A program made the translations under genes and the position numbers. DNA of 64,000 bases from Cyclina sinensis (Eukaryota > Mollusca > Bivalvia > Venerida > Veneridae), in the NCBI GenBank assembly GCA_012932295.1, contig JAAONU010000011.1:39930352-39994351 (forward strand), given 5' to 3'. Shown in pieces: positions 1 through 13,236 of the stretch. The notes under the pieces are model-generated. The model was not told the DNA's origin. It did no database searches and saw only the letters and a list, made by a program, of their open reading frames with translations. Positions within the stretch are counted from its first letter, which is position 1. Every line of letters starts with the position of its first letter.

Positions 1-90
1 ACAGTTGTAGTCGAAGTAGCGGCAGCAGTGTAGTAGTGATAGCGACAGTTGTAGTCGAAGTAGCGGCAGCAGTGTAGTAGAGGCAAAACA
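1..90. repeat. 44-bp tandem repeat, two copies, cut by the window edge
   Basis: The segment from base 1 (ACAGTTGTAGTCGAAGTAGC...) recurs from base 45 with no visible change over 36 bases, so the unit is 44 bp. The array may continue to the left of the window. It contains GTAGT/GCAGC triplet-like material and has no coding sign. Confidence 0.8.
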
Positions 91-1336
91 TCGCGATATT
101 TTGTAGATTATTGTTGAGTTGCAGTAATTGAAAACTAGTCAAACAACAAATAAGGCATACCTTAAACATTTCGGTTTTCCTTGGTGTACTTGTTTTGATT
201 TTTTCAATTGTTTTTTTTTTCTTTTATATGTACACGAGACAAAATTTATTTGGAAACAACCACTATCAGATCTGTAACTGAAGACTTCTGACGGAATCAA
301 ACAACAAACAAACAAAACCATGCAAGTTTGGGCCTTATAAGATCATTTGACGAGTACTATTTAAAAAATAAAGTCAAATTTCCACGTCTATTTTTCTCAA
401 ATAAGGATAAAAAGCAGTTTCGGTACAATCTGCACCATTTTTTAAGCTCGAGGATAAATCAAATTGTTTGTTTTCAGCGTTAGATATTGCACCTTTTCCA
501 GTTTTATTGATCAGTCCATATTCATATAGAGTTGGATTAACGCCAAAACTATTCATCACAAGAAATGTTGCAATGGTGCATTTTCATATGACATATTAAA
601 AATACATGCTATGAAACGCATGCATGCAAGGATAACGAATGTCTCTCTATTAAAGTTCTAAATTAAAAAGACTTAAATGCTCAACAATTAACATTTATTT
701 AAATATTGAGCAACCCAATATTATAGTCTATTCAAAGTATGATTTAATTTAACTTAGCGAATGTGCAGTAAAATTAATCAAAACTTGAGTTTAGATTTTA
801 TAATGTTTTGCATATATAATCTTAGCTCTATAATACTTGTCAGAAATAGTGAAGTCGATAAAGATAAATTCCTTTCGTTTTGTTTGTTTGGCTTTTTTGT
901 GAGTGTTTTTTCAAATCTTTTTTATCCGTTTTTATTGCAGTATTCGTGACAAGTTTTAAACCTGTCAGTCATAAGATGCCAACTGAACAAATAATTATGC
1001 GTCTAAGTTTGATAGGAAATTCAGGATTTTGAGTGAGTCTGGCATTGTTTGTGTAAGTCAGGACCGACGGAATGACAGTTTTTGCAAAGACTGACATTGT
1101 ATGTTCTCAATTCAGCCTGTCGTGCTGTATTTCCATGCTTACACTTTAAATTTTACACTCTTTAGCATTTCTGTCTTTAATGTTCTGCATTTAGATATTT
1201 TACAGAGAAAATATTGTAATATTTGAATGTCTGGATTTCAGTTTTTTTATGATACTTGAATTTAAGCACGATGTATAATTGTGTTGCATTGATGAGCTTT
1301 TCAACTTTACAGTTGTGCATTTAGAAATTTAACAGA

Positions 1337-1361
1337 GAATGAATGAATGAATGAATGAATG

Positions 1362-1401
<40 letters not shown>
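1337..1401. repeat. Compound tetranucleotide microsatellite (GAAT)n(CAAT)n
   Basis: About seven GAAT units switch without interruption to about nine CAAT units. The single G-to-C change at the switch suggests that one substituted unit was itself amplified. Confidence 0.95.
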
Positions 1402-1402
<1 letters not shown>

Positions 1403-2500
1403 GTCCATGCTGTGACTCAGAAAACCATAAGAAAAGGAAATGGAAAGATTGAACAACTCTCTTTCGACACTTGCTAACTGTATTTATTTCAATCTTTTAC
1501 TCCTAGGATATCATTTGTATTTTAAAAGTATTCACTTTATTAAAACCAGTATGACATTTTGTGAAATGAAAGTTATTCTGGCATGCAGAGCAGAATGAAA
1601 CTGAATAATTCTCGTACATGTATGAAGACCAAGATCAAAATGTGTAAATATAGCCTATAATTATAATAATGTCCTTCACTCTGAAAAGTTATTTTGTCAC
1701 TGTATATGCCTGCAGTTTATTTGCCACCAATTTTCAAGAATTCTCGATAAAGGCAAAATTAATTAAAAATTCATTTTGACTGGGATAAACGTTCTACAAT
1801 ACACGAAGATTCAAATTCCTTTTAAAAGACCCACACAATTCACCATCCTTATATGCAATTCACCATCCTCATAAAAAACTTTTTTTTTTATCTTAATAAA
1901 TATTCTGTTAGTCCCAGCTATGATACTGAAAAACCAGCTGTTTTCTTCAGTGGTTTGAAAGATTATGTTTTCTTCCCTAATTCCATACATCGAAACTTTC
2001 AGATCTGAAGGACAGCAGTCATATGCATTTTTTATAGCAAATTAATTTTGTGGCCTTATTACCTGCTGACAAACAACATATCAAACTAGCAGAACAGGTA
2101 TCAAAAATAGCCCTCTACTAAAGACGTTGTTTGAGCCAGAATATTAGTAAATAAGTTAGAACAGATTTTGATTGAAATCCAACTAAGAATGAAAACAACA
2201 AGAACAACAACAACAGAAACATTATACCAAAGCAGATACATGTATTTATACTATTTTATACGATGTCAATGAATCTATTTATGTATTTAGTGCTGTAAAA
2301 ATTACTAACAAGTAGGATTATACATTCTACCAGCGAGAATTGCGACTTAAAGTTTATACCTTTTTTCACGTCGACCGGAAAACAAATTGTTGCAGATAGT
2401 ATAAATTTCTCTCGATGACTGCTTTCTGTGCCCTTACTGAAAAAGAGGAATGGAGTAACTCACTTGAGAATTTTTAACCCTTGTGGTATTAAAACAAGAC

Positions 2501-2585
2501 ACCCGAGAGTCCGCAGTTTTACATCTCGACCACTACGCCTTCAATCCAACTGAAGTTGTCATTGATAAATAAGAGACTCTCGGGT
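2501..2585 (-). repeat. Inverted repeat with tRNA-like remnant
   Basis: ACCCGAGAGTC (2501-2511) pairs perfectly with GACTCTCGGGT (2575-2585). Read on the minus strand, the left part (about 2545-2500) has GTAGTGGTCGAGATG followed by CGGACTCTCGGG. This resembles the D-arm and anticodon arm of a Leu/Ser-type tRNA as found in SINE heads, but no matching T-arm or acceptor stem is visible. It is probably a decayed SINE head. Confidence 0.35.
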
Positions 2586-2807
2586 AATAATCCTGTCAAT
2601 ATATCTATTACTTTTCATAAATTTATTCTTGAATTTTGAAGAGTTTGCACATGGACCTTTTCACGGACACAAGGTTTCAGAAAAACGTGACGCAAACGTT
2701 CTTAAGAACAAATGATGTTAAAAATAAAGATACAACAACAACAACATCAACAAACAGTCTTTGTTCTTGTTCTGAAAAAATGAGTTCCTTGAATTAATTT
2801 TATACAA

Positions 2808-2945
2808 ACTTTAAGATTTTGTTTAAATTTTAAGATTTTGTTTAAACTTGAAACTTTTAGATCGTGTACTTAAACGTTAAGTCCATCTGAATAATAATCA
2901 TTGAAACTTTAAGATTTTGTTCAAACTTTTAACTTTTAAATCGTC
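2808..2945. repeat. Short degenerate tandem duplication (TTTAAGATTTTGTTTAAA-like)
   Basis: ACTTTAAGATTTTGTTTAAA-type units occur twice in tandem near 2810-2850 and again near 2903-2930, each time followed by CTTTTAGATCGT or CTTTTAAATCGT. It is a local duplication with no coding content. Confidence 0.55.
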
Positions 2946-4664
2946 ATAAACTACTATGTTAAAATTCTCCAACCGACAGCAAATTCCCACATAAAGTGAC
3001 AAGTGTTGGTTGATCCTTATTTCCGCGGATGGAGGAAAACTCGTTTATACTTGTATAGACAACATGTCTTGTTTTTCAAGGAAAAACTTTTTCTGTATTC
3101 AAGTACAATCTAATTTTTCATTTACTGCACTTCTGAATGAAAATACAGCGAGGGCAGTGTCAATATTGACTCAAGAAGATCCATCTTTTAACCGAAGCGG
3201 GCTGAATAATTCTAAAAGCCTATCATACTAAATATGGTAATTATTTTCTGAGGGACTGTTTTTTTTTGTAAATATTTCAATGTCTTCTTTCTTTGAATGT
3301 ATGCACACAAAATTTTCTTGTACGAAAACATCAATAGGCCAACGAAACTTAATATCTGATAAATCTAGACATGAAGGAAGTGAAAATAAGCTCGCCAGCT
3401 GGTTCCCCTACTTCAATGTACTTTTCATGCATGGCGGTGAAGCAGGTAGATTATGCGATTGTTGGTTAATTCTCGCTCTGTGAACAGCTTGCGAAGATTG
3501 GGATATGAAATGAATAGTCTCGTTAATTTAGTGTTCTACTTTTGGGTTCTAGGGAATTCCTCTGTAAAAAAAATACAAAAAGATTCCCTTTTACTCAATT
3601 TATTTTCTAATTTTTCTTTCTGTTTAACACCAGAGTCAAGCAATCTATGAGTCTTCAGAGGAAAATACTTAGAGAACAACAATTTCCCTTACAAAAACAG
3701 GCCTATCAAATCCATGTGTTCCCCAAATCCCTTTTATTATCAAACCAATCAAGTATAATTTTGGTGATGTGGTTACATATCAACCAATGAAAGGATGGCA
3801 TCAAATATCGAAAAGTCTAACAGAAACCATGTTATTCCTTGTAAAAACAGCCCATGAGTAGTGTTAAAAACTTATTTTGTCAAGTTCCATCTCGAAATGT
3901 CTAAATCCCAGATTATTAAACATATCAAACTGGTTACACAAAATTGGCCGGATTATATGTTCGTTCCTGTATTAGAGTCTTCTTAATTCCTGTTGCAACA
4001 AGTTAGAAAAAATACTTACATTATCTAAATAGCATAAAACAAATTCTTTTCAAAACCTTCAAAATCCTTTTGTGCATTTCTGCGTGAAAAAATGATTCAT
4101 TCCAGACTGAAACTGAATTTGCTTTGCAACCAATTTATCAATTCCTTCTACAAGTTTATTCATTACTTATTAGGTTAAAATACATACATTAAAAAATAAA
4201 ATAGGATTCAATTCTGAGAAGAATACTTTATTATACATAAATGTTATAAGATCATGGCATAGCATATATAACTTCACGATGTGAGATACGTAAAATTCAG
4301 AAATTTCAATGGAAAGCAAAATTTACTAATGTCATAATTCAAATCACGTTCTTTAGAATCGACGGTCTGCTTTATAATCATAAACTGGTTTAAAACTTCC
4401 TTTAGTAAAACTATTACTGTTGATAATCGATTTTATTCTTTGATTTGAAATTCAAGTGATTTCTCTCATTTTTTTTCTGAAATTCAAGCCGATCGAAAAG
4501 GCATAAACACTTCGTTTCCCTTAACGTTTCTATGTTTTAAGTTTTCTTTAAATATATATCTTTCTTAAGTCTTAAGAGTGATATGTGGTGATATTCAGAA
4601 AAAAGGTTCAATGGAAAACAATTCCTGCCAGGTGAGCTATTTTACAGGACTGAATAAAAAAATA

Positions 4665-6140
4665 TATAAAACAAGAGCTGTCACTGGAAATTGACATACG
4701 CCCCCGAAATGTAGCTTTGAAATGAAACTGGTGTAAACAAGAGCCATGTTACACATGGTTAATCCCCCCGCCGGGAAGAAGTTACCTGAAGGTTGTACTT
4801 TCACAAACTAAATGTTATAATGTGCGTATGCAGTTTGAAGAAAATCCCTCAACAAATAGGCAATATTGAGGTATTGTTCTTAACACTGCACTTCCTACCA
4901 ATGTGCTATATCAGTGTATTAAGTTTGAACAAAATCCCTCAAGGACTTTAGGAGTTATGCTCTGGAATTCTTTTTCAAGTAAATCTGATAAAGGGGTATA
5001 ACTCTAAAAGTAGGCAAGGTAGAGTTATTGTTCTTGTTCATTGTACTTCTTACAAATGTGTTATTTCAGTGTATTAAGTTTGAAGAAAACCGCTCAAGTG
5101 CTTTTGGAGTTATGCCCTGGACAAAACTTTTTAAGTAAATCTGAAAAAGGGGAATAACTCTAATAGTATGCAAGATAGAGTTATTGTTTTTGCACACTGC
5201 AATTTCTACTAAGGTGCTTTGTCAGTGTATGAAGTTTGAAGAAAATCCCTCAAGTACTTTTAGAGTTATGCTTCAGACAAAGTTTTTCAATGAAAATCTG
5301 ATAAGAGGAATGACTCTTAAAGTAGGCAAGGTAGAGCTTTTGTTCTTGCATACTACACTTTCTACTAATGTGCTCTGTCAGTGTATTAAGTTTGAAGCAA
5401 ATCCCTCGAGAACTTTTGGAGTTATGCTTCGGACAAAGTTTTTCAAGTAAATCTGAAAAATGGAAATAACTCTTAAAGTAGGCAAGGTAGAGTTATTGTT
5501 TTTGCCTACTGCACTTTCTTCTAATGTGCTATGTCAGTGTATAAAGTTTGAAGAAAATCCCTCAAGTGCTGTTTGAGTTATGCTTCGGACAAAGTTTGTC
5601 AAACAAATTTGAAAAATGAAAATAACTCAAAAAGTGGGCAAGGTAGATTTATTGTTCTTGCAGACTGCATTTTCTACCAATGTGCTATGTCAGTAAATTA
5701 AGTTTGAAGAAAATCTCTCAAGTACTTTTGGAGTTATGCTCTAGAATGTTTTTTTCCAAGTAAATCTGATAAAGGGGAATTACTCTAAAAGTAGGCAAGC
5801 TGAATTTACTATTTTGCACACTGTACTTCCACCCAATGTGCTCTGTCAGTGTATGAAGTTTGAAAAAAATCGCTCAAGTGCTTTTGGAGTTATGCTCTGG
5901 ATTGTTTTCCAAATAAATCTGATAAAGAAGAATAACTCTAAAAGTAGTCAGGATAGAGTTATTATTCTTACACACTGCACTTATTCCCAATGTGCTCTTT
6001 CAGTGTATGAAGTTTGAAGAAAATCGCTCAAGTACTTTTGGAGTTATGCTCTGGACAAAATTGGGACTGACGCACAGACGGACTGACGGAGAGAGTTCGC
6101 ACGAACGGAGACCATTTCTAATATCCCCTTCGCCTTTAAT
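4665..6140 (+). repeat. Dispersed element with ~157-bp internal tandem units
   Basis: The element opens near 4671 with ACAAGAGCTGTCAC, a start motif I recall as common in bivalve dispersed repeats. It then carries about eight units of roughly 157 bp; the phrase ATAACTCTAAAAGTAGGCAAG recurs near 4998, 5156, 5313, 5470, 5627, 5785 and 5938. Each unit includes TCAGTGTATTAAGTTTGAAG and GGAGTTATGCTC. It closes with a GACG/GACGGA-rich tract (6066-6090) and an AATATCCCCTTCGCC end. The small open frames inside follow the repeat and are not genes. No transposase is visible, so it is non-autonomous; whether it is Helitron-like is undetermined. Confidence 0.7.
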
Positions 6141-6431
6141 ACATAAATATATAATTGAATTTGCCTGTGGAAAAGAGATCAGACAAAAATAGAGCATGAA
6201 CTGAAGGTAAATGGTAAAGTAATGTTTTCTGCTTCAGATTCTTATATGAAGGATGAAGACATAATTATTTAATGAGATAGAAAGCTGTGAGTTTGGCCAT
6301 TAATACGAACAATATTGTTTTATTCCCAACCCCTACTGATGTTTTATATATAACAAGCTTGGTGAGAAACATTCTTGTTTCAATAAAATCCCCAAGCGAT
6401 TTTGAAGATGTAGCTTGGACAAGATTTTAAT

Positions 6432-9400
6432 ATGACAATGACAATGACAATGACAAATATTTTATTCGGCATTAAAGTACATAATACATTTATAGCCGAT
6501 AAATGTATGACACTGTAAAATGCAAATCATGGCATAATTATATCAATATGCAATGAGTTAAAAAACAACAACAGTTTTTACAGAGAGACTAGCAAATTTA
6601 AGTCTTATTTCGCTCTTTAAAAGCGAAGTATATATACTTAGCTAAGTTATTGAGAATGTTAGGATTTTTTGATGATAATAATATTTCAAACTTTTGAAGT
6701 GTTGGCCAATGACAGTAATAAGGGCTGAAAAATTGCTTCCTTAAATTGAAATATTTCGGACATACGAGGAGAAAGTGGTATTCATTTTCTAATATATTCA
6801 TGTTACATTGTGTACAAGTTCTATTTTCTATTGGAATGTTTTCATGTCGTCCTGATTCAACAGCAAGTTCATGAGACGATAATCTGAATTTAGTTAACGA
6901 TATTTTATATTTGTTTGGTATAATGCACTTTAAATATTTTTCACATTCAAATTCATGTTTATAAAGGCTAAATGTTACTAATCTTCTTGAATTATTTATA
7001 TTAGAATACCATTCTTGTTTATAAATATCTAATATTCTGTCTTTTATCATATAGAAATGGAATTGAGAATAGTTGTTACTTTGATTAATCCAGATGTTTA
7101 ACATTCCAATATCATTTAGGATTTTTTTTACTTGATGTGCCCAGTTATTTCCGTTATATGTAATACCATTTTCAGCGTCATTTTTTAGTGTATTATACAT
7201 TCGTTTAAACAAACTGGTATTGTTCAGCTTTAATATTTTTAACCAATATTTTATGAGAATGATACGACGCTGTATTTTCATTGGATGTCTTCCTAGTTCA
7301 CCGTATAACCCATCTAGATTCGTTGATTTTTTTACATTAAGAATTTTTCTCAAAAATTTAGTATGTACTATTTCCAAGTTTTTTCCTTCATTATACCCAA
7401 AAACTTCAGCACTGTAGTTCAGTATAGATCCAACTAATGTGTCGAATAATTTGCATTTGTCAGGTAAAGATAACTCAAGTTGATTAAAAACAATAAAGAG
7501 GTTGTGTAAAGCAGATAAAGAATGTTGTGCAAGTTTCTTTTGTGTTCTGAACCATTTTCCGTTTTTATACAAATTCACTCCTAAATATTTAAAAGTCTTA
7601 ACATTTTCAAGTAATGTATCGTTGAATAAAAAGTCATAAGTTGTATGCCGCCCTTGTTCAAAAATCATGATTTTGGTTTTGTTAGTATTAACCGTAAGTC
7701 CCCAAGTTGTACAGTAATTATAAAGATCATTAAGCATTGACTGTAGCGCTTCCGGTTCATGCGCAAAAAGGACCATATCATCTGCAAATAATATTAGATA
7801 TATTTTGATTTCGTCTATAGTAAATAAACCGTTAATATTACTGTTAATATTATTTGTTAAATCATTAACAAAAAATAAAAAAAGTAGACTGGAGGTCGGA
7901 TCCCCTTGTTTTGCCCCGATATTTGATTCAAAGAAATCTGATATATTATTTTTGTATTTTACCGCAACTTTTACGGAATGGTACATACATTCTATTGCCT
8001 TCACGAACTTAGTACTCACTTGTTCTTTTAGGAGTTTTTGAAGAATAAATGTTCTATTTAACTTGTCAAAGCACTTTTCAAAGTCAATAAAGGCACAGTA
8101 AACCTTTTTACGTTTATGGAGAGAGTTTGCAATAATGGACTGTAATAGGAATATACTGTCAATGGTAGATTTTCCTTTTTGGAATCCAAATTGGTTGTCA
8201 ATAATTTTTTGATGTTTTATAGACCATTTTGTTAGTCTATTTAACAAAACTTGGGAGTAAATCTTAGCTATGATGTTTATAAGGGTTATCCCCCTATAAT
8301 TTTTGGTTTCTTCTAGATTTCCCCCTTTAAATACTGGAACTATTATGCCTACACCCCATTCGTTAGGATATTCCCCGTGTTCAAAAATCCTATTAAACAA
8401 AGTAAATAGAAATGGCGATATAAAAGGGAACGCATGTTTATATATTTCAGCTATTAGTGAATCTGATCCACTACTTTTATTGTTTTTTTGGGACATTACG
8501 GCTTTTTCAATTTCTGATATACTAATTTCTTTATCAAGGTCTTCGTCTTGAATTTCTGGAAATGTTTCATCCTGATTTGTATGTAAATTTTCTGTACTAT
8601 AAAGATTTTTAAAGTGGCCATAAAGATCCTTTATCTCTAAATTATTTGCAAAAGTAGGTGTTTTTGCATACTGCTGTTTAATTTTTCTCCAGAAAGCTTG
8701 GGGTTGTGACTTACTCATGTTTTTCAAAAGCTTGCTCTCTTTCAATTTATATTTATGTTTTTGGTTTCTTTTCACTCGATTATAGTACTTTTTTGAATTT
8801 AAATAAGCTTCTTTTAACTCTATACTTTTCCTGTCTTTTAAAAAAGCATTTCTTTTTCTTTTGAAAATCAATCTAGCTTCATAACATTCAGTATTGAACC
8901 ACGGTTTTTTATTTGAATATCTATTACTTTTATATTCTTTTTGTATTGAATGGGTAAGTCCAAAAGTTGTTTGTGCACAGTCATTTAAAGTATTTATAAA
9001 ATCATTTGCGACATTATCTATGTTATCATTGTTATGGACACGATTGTTAAGCTCCGAAAAGATATTCGATTTGTTTTCTAATCTGAGCTTAAACTCATTT
9101 ATTTTCAAATCGTCCCATTTTAACCTATTTTTGCTATCGACTGTATCGTTACTAGATTTAACTTCTATCTTTTTCCCCTTAATATTAAACGATAAACCAG
9201 AGTGATCTGAGAATTCGTTTGGTTGTAAAACACAAAAATCAGAAATACAATGAAAATCATGTACATTCAACAATAAATAATCCACAACACTTGAACCATT
9301 CAATGAATGAAATGTGAAATCACCTATAGCTTGGTCATTAAATAAACGTCCATTACCGATAACTAGTGCAGATGACATACAAAATTCAATCAAGCGTCTC

Positions 9401-10026
9401 CCGAAATTGTCAATCACGTGGTCTTGTGAAACCCGTGCAGGTATGTTAATAATGTCTGACAAGTTTTCATCAATATATGCATCAAAATCTAACATATCAT
9501 GTGAATTAGATGTACGACTATTCAAGTCACCAGTTATGAGACATTTCCCTTGTAATTTGTATTTCTCTAGACTTGATTCTATTTGTTCAAAGAAATCAAA
9601 ATTATTTCTGTTGATGACAGTAGAGGTATTTGGAGTAATGTATGTATGACAAATATATACATTTTCATTAAATTCAAATAGCGACTTATCAAGTTCTACC
9701 CATAATATCCCATTTTGTACTTTTTCAACAACTTTTACGTTATTATTTAAAGTATTTTTATAGTAAACACTTATTCCTCCACTGTATCTGCCTTTACGTG
9801 TAGTAAGTGTCTTATTACCAAGTATATGGTCACAATTATAGCCGGTTATATCAAGATTAATGTGAGTATTAGTAGAAATCCATGTTTCAGACAAAAATAT
9901 AACATCATATTTCTTAATGATTTCTATAAAATCAGGATCAAGTATTTTCCTAGCTAATCCATGAACGTTCCATGCAAGTATTTTAATGTCTCTCTCTTGA
10001 CTTCCCTACATTTGTTTAGTTTTCAT
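6432..10026 (-). mobile_element. LINE retrotransposon (jockey/CR1-like), nearly intact endonuclease-RT frame
   Basis: One minus-strand frame is open from 10005 to 6598 (1,135 codons plus stop). It begins with an APE-type endonuclease (KILAWNVHGLARK, then LSETWIS, TGDLNSRTS, VVDYLLLN, SDHSGLSF). A reverse transcriptase follows (NYRGITLINIIAKIYSQVL, AFIDFEKCFDKLNR, GAKQGDPTSSLLF and the catalytic FADDMVLF). The frame ends with a C-terminal CCHC-type knuckle (CTQCN...EYHFLLVCPKY). An ATG lies in frame at 10026, but codon 7 is TAG (10008-10006), the only lesion seen. The 3' end carries a (TTGTCA)n tail on the minus strand (6456-6432). No separate ORF1 was found upstream, so the copy is either 5'-truncated or belongs to a lineage without it. 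The family name is inferred from motif style only. Confidence 0.88.
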
Positions 10027-10070
10027 ATCGTAGATTTTCCCATGCATGTATTTCTTTGAGACTTTACCAT

Positions 10071-10805
10071 CCTCATAAAGTTTAGAAGTTACAGTAAAAA
10101 TGACTAAGGGCCCTTTACATTGACAAAAATAATCCGACCAGAAACTCCTGACGATATGCACAGCTAGGTTTGATGACAAACATTCCTGTGTAGTTTCAAT
10201 GAAATCCTCCAGTGGTTTTGGATATGAAGCGTGGACAAGATTTTAATATAGAAGTTAGATTGAAAAATGACTAAGTGCCCGTAACTCTGCCAAAAATAAT
10301 CTGGGCAGAAACTCCTGACGATATGCACAACAAGGCTTGGTGACAAACATTTCTGTGAAGTTTCAATGAAATCCTCCAAGCGGTTTTGGAGATGAAGTGT
10401 GGAGAAGATTTTAATATAGAAGTTATAGTAAAAAAATGACTAAGCGCCAATAACTCTGCCAAAAAAAAAAAAAAATCCGAGCAGAAACTCCTGACTATAT
10501 GCACAACTAGGCATGGTGACAAACATCCCTGTGAAGTTTCAATGAAATCCTCCAAACGGTTTTGGAGATGAAGTCTGGACAAGACTTTAATATAGAAGTT
10601 AGAGTACAAAAATGACTAAGTGCCCATAATTCTACCAAAAATAAATCGGCTGAGTCTCCTGACGATATGCACAACTAGACTTGGTGACAGATTCAATGAA
10701 ATCCCTTTAGCGGTTTTAGAGATGAAGCGAGGACAAGATTTTACCGGACAGACGGACGGACAGACAGTGCGATTACTATATGCCTCCCTTCGGGGGCATA
10801 AAAAT
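10071..10805 (+). repeat. Dispersed element with ~155-bp tandem units and terminal hairpin
   Basis: Four or five imperfect units repeat ATGACTAAGTGCCC, CAGAAACTCCTGACGATATG, GTGAAGTTTCAATGAAATCC and a GATGAAG..GGACAAGATTTTA block. The last unit runs into a GGACAGACGGACGGACAGAC tract (10743-10766). A short hairpin end (TGCCTCCCTTCGGGGGCA, near 10781-10798) follows. The architecture of tandem core, GACGGAC tract and terminal hairpin matches the element at 4.7-6.1 kb, although the unit sequences differ. No protein is encoded. Confidence 0.7.
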
Positions 10806-12298
10806 ATCAAAATAACAAGCACTGAATGCATTTTTCTTCAAAAGAGCTTTTCTATAAAGTATGTTGCTGCCATGGAGATATATGTGTCCTTGATGGAGAT
10901 ATGTGTAATTATTAGAGAGATAATCATTATAACCTATACTTCCTATAGATCTATCTCTTATAACATAGTGATGCGCAATGGGCGAAGCATTCTATTTCAA
11001 AAAGAAAAAAAAATCAACTTATATAACTGAAAAATAATTTGAAGAAAGATATTTAAAAAACAACAAAATATATATAACACCCTTCAATCTGATAACTATG
11101 GTATGAACATTGAATTTCAAAATGAAAACTATTGTAGATTCGATATACAGAATGTAAGACACGCTTTTTTTAATTTGAAATTATAAGCTTAATCAAATCA
11201 GTTTAACATATAACAGTGTGTGACAGTGTTATTTTATACAATTAATTCAAAAGAACGGGATAACACTTTATCAAGTAACACATAGATTGCTTCCCTTCTT
11301 TAAATTTCGCCATTAATTGTTTTCTGCTTTTCTCAATTTTATCTTTTTGTTGCTAACTTTAGGAGAAAGACATTTTTTCTTCAACAGAAGCCATCCAACA
11401 GGTATGTATGTTTATGTTAAAGTATTATTTACGTAACAGTGTTTGTAGTATTGAATTAAATTTAAGTTTGAAAAAGAACTGACCGTGAGTTATCTAGCAC
11501 TGTTTATTCTGCAAAATAATTAGGAGTTAAATGATGAAGCGAATTATTATTGTACTGATTATAATATCTGGCTAACTAGCAGATATTTTTTTTAATGAAC
11601 TGTGAATATAACTACTATAGCAAATAAAGTCATATATGACAAGATGAACAATAAAGAAAAATCGGTAACACCCCTAAAAGAGTGGTAATTTGTTTATGTT
11701 TTCTTTGTGGTGAAAAATGGTACTCCAAACGTAACACATATATTACAAGTAATGGGTATTCTAGAATTTGGTCATTAGTAGATGCTAAAAGTAAACAACA
11801 ACAACAACAAAAAAGTTTTATAAGCTGCAGAGACTACGAAGATACTATATATCCGAACATATTAAAAATTGCTAGTTACTGTTTCTAGCACATATTGCAG
11901 AAATTAAATAGACTTTAAAAATGCTTCTTAACCCTGTATTTAAAAGTAGAGGTGATTTTAGATTCCTGATATTTTGCGGCAATCAATTCCCAATAGTGCA
12001 CCCAATGTAACTTTGACAATAGGTAGCATATTCCTTGCTGTTACTGTAACACATCGACCGTCAAAGTTGGAAACTAACTTTTATCCTGAACCTAGTAGGA
12101 TAATTATGAATATCATTGACAGGGATAAAATTGTCACTCATGTATGAGGAAGCAATGTTTGTGTTAATCTTAAATACCTGACAAAGAGCTATTTGGTTTA
12201 TTATCAGCAACAGGTAACCAATAAATATTTGAAAAATACTCTTCTTGTATCACAGCGTGGGAAGTCTGATTTGGTATGTTCTTCTGTAAAAACATTAG
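10806..12298. other. Gene-free stretch with one arm of a dispersed direct repeat
   Basis: No gene is seen. Bases 11532-11611 (GATGAAGCGAAT..., TATCTGGCTAACTAGCAGAT, AATGAACTGTGAATATA) recur in the same orientation, somewhat diverged, at 12931-13010. The two ~80-bp copies are about 1.4 kb apart and flank the coding-like remnant at 12.3-12.8 kb. Confidence 0.5.
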
Positions 12299-12308
12299 GT
12301 GAAAGAGG

Positions 12309-12404
12309 GCAAAACGGTTAGAGGAGATCATTCAACAAGAAAACGAAAGTTCCTATGACTTTGATCCTGAAGAGGAAACAGATGAGGCGGTTGTGCATAG
12401 GGCC
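12309..12404 (+). pseudogene. Short coding-like remnant, unrecognised
   Basis: A 32-codon acidic frame (KRLEEIIQQENESSYDFDPE, then EETDEAVVHRA) ends at TAA 12405. Its composition looks like real protein, rich in Glu, Asp and Gln without being simple repeat. It has no start or splice context that I can support. It lies between two ~80-bp direct repeats and ahead of the decayed frame at 13.2-13.9 kb, and may belong to the same dead element. No family is recognised. Confidence 0.2.
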
Positions 12405-13236
12405 TAAGGCGACGTGGAAACTTAGTATAAGAATAATGTCACGTACTTCGATGCTAGACAACGAGTACTTTTCGGAAGAAGAAACGACACTGTCATCTCA
12501 AAAGGAATTACTTGATCTTTTGCTATTTCAGGCTGTGTGTATTTGCAGTATTTGGCTGCTGTGCAGTATTTTACGGTGATATGTCTGAAGAAATCACAAT
12601 CATTCCACATGGGAGTATAATTAATGCAAATATACGTTATCAAGAAGAATCTGATACCATTTCAAGCATAACTTGCAATCCTGTCATTATGGCTACTCTA
12701 GCAGAATATAGTACCATCTATGCTACTCTTCTTCGATTAAAAAAGGTAATGTATTTTCATAATCATATTCACCAGTTGTGTTTGATATGAGTCTTTTGGC
12801 TAAACCATTAGAAATAGTTTGATGCAAAGCTGATGAGCTACCGGTTGAGGGTAGTTTGCACATGCTTATGGTAATGTTTGCCGGGATAGTGTATCTGTAT
12901 GGAGAGGCTAGGCTTAGAAGACAACATTTGATTGATGAAGCGAATGATTAGTGTTTGTTTATAATATTTGGCTAACCAGCAGATACTTTTTCAAATGAAC
13001 TGTTCATATAGAATTTCTTTCAACTTGAGTAATGTTCGGATATGTACCTGTAAGCGGACGCATATGCTTTCTATACCTCCCTCAAAACGAAGTTGTAAGT
13101 GTGGGGGATCTTGTCCTAAGATACATAACTCTCTTAGGCATAATTTTTGCCAGGAATCTTTGCATCAAATGAAAATGAAAGCACAATGACATTGTTTATT
13201 TCGAGGACCAAAACTGTTTAAAGATTTTTATCAGAG

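Larger units (their letters stand above)
91..4660. other. Gene-free AT-rich stretch
   Basis: No frame longer than about 75 codons and no recognisable domain is seen on either strand. The only structures noted are the microsatellite at 1337-1401, a small inverted repeat at 2501-2585 and a short tandem duplication at 2808-2945, listed separately. Confidence 0.6.
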
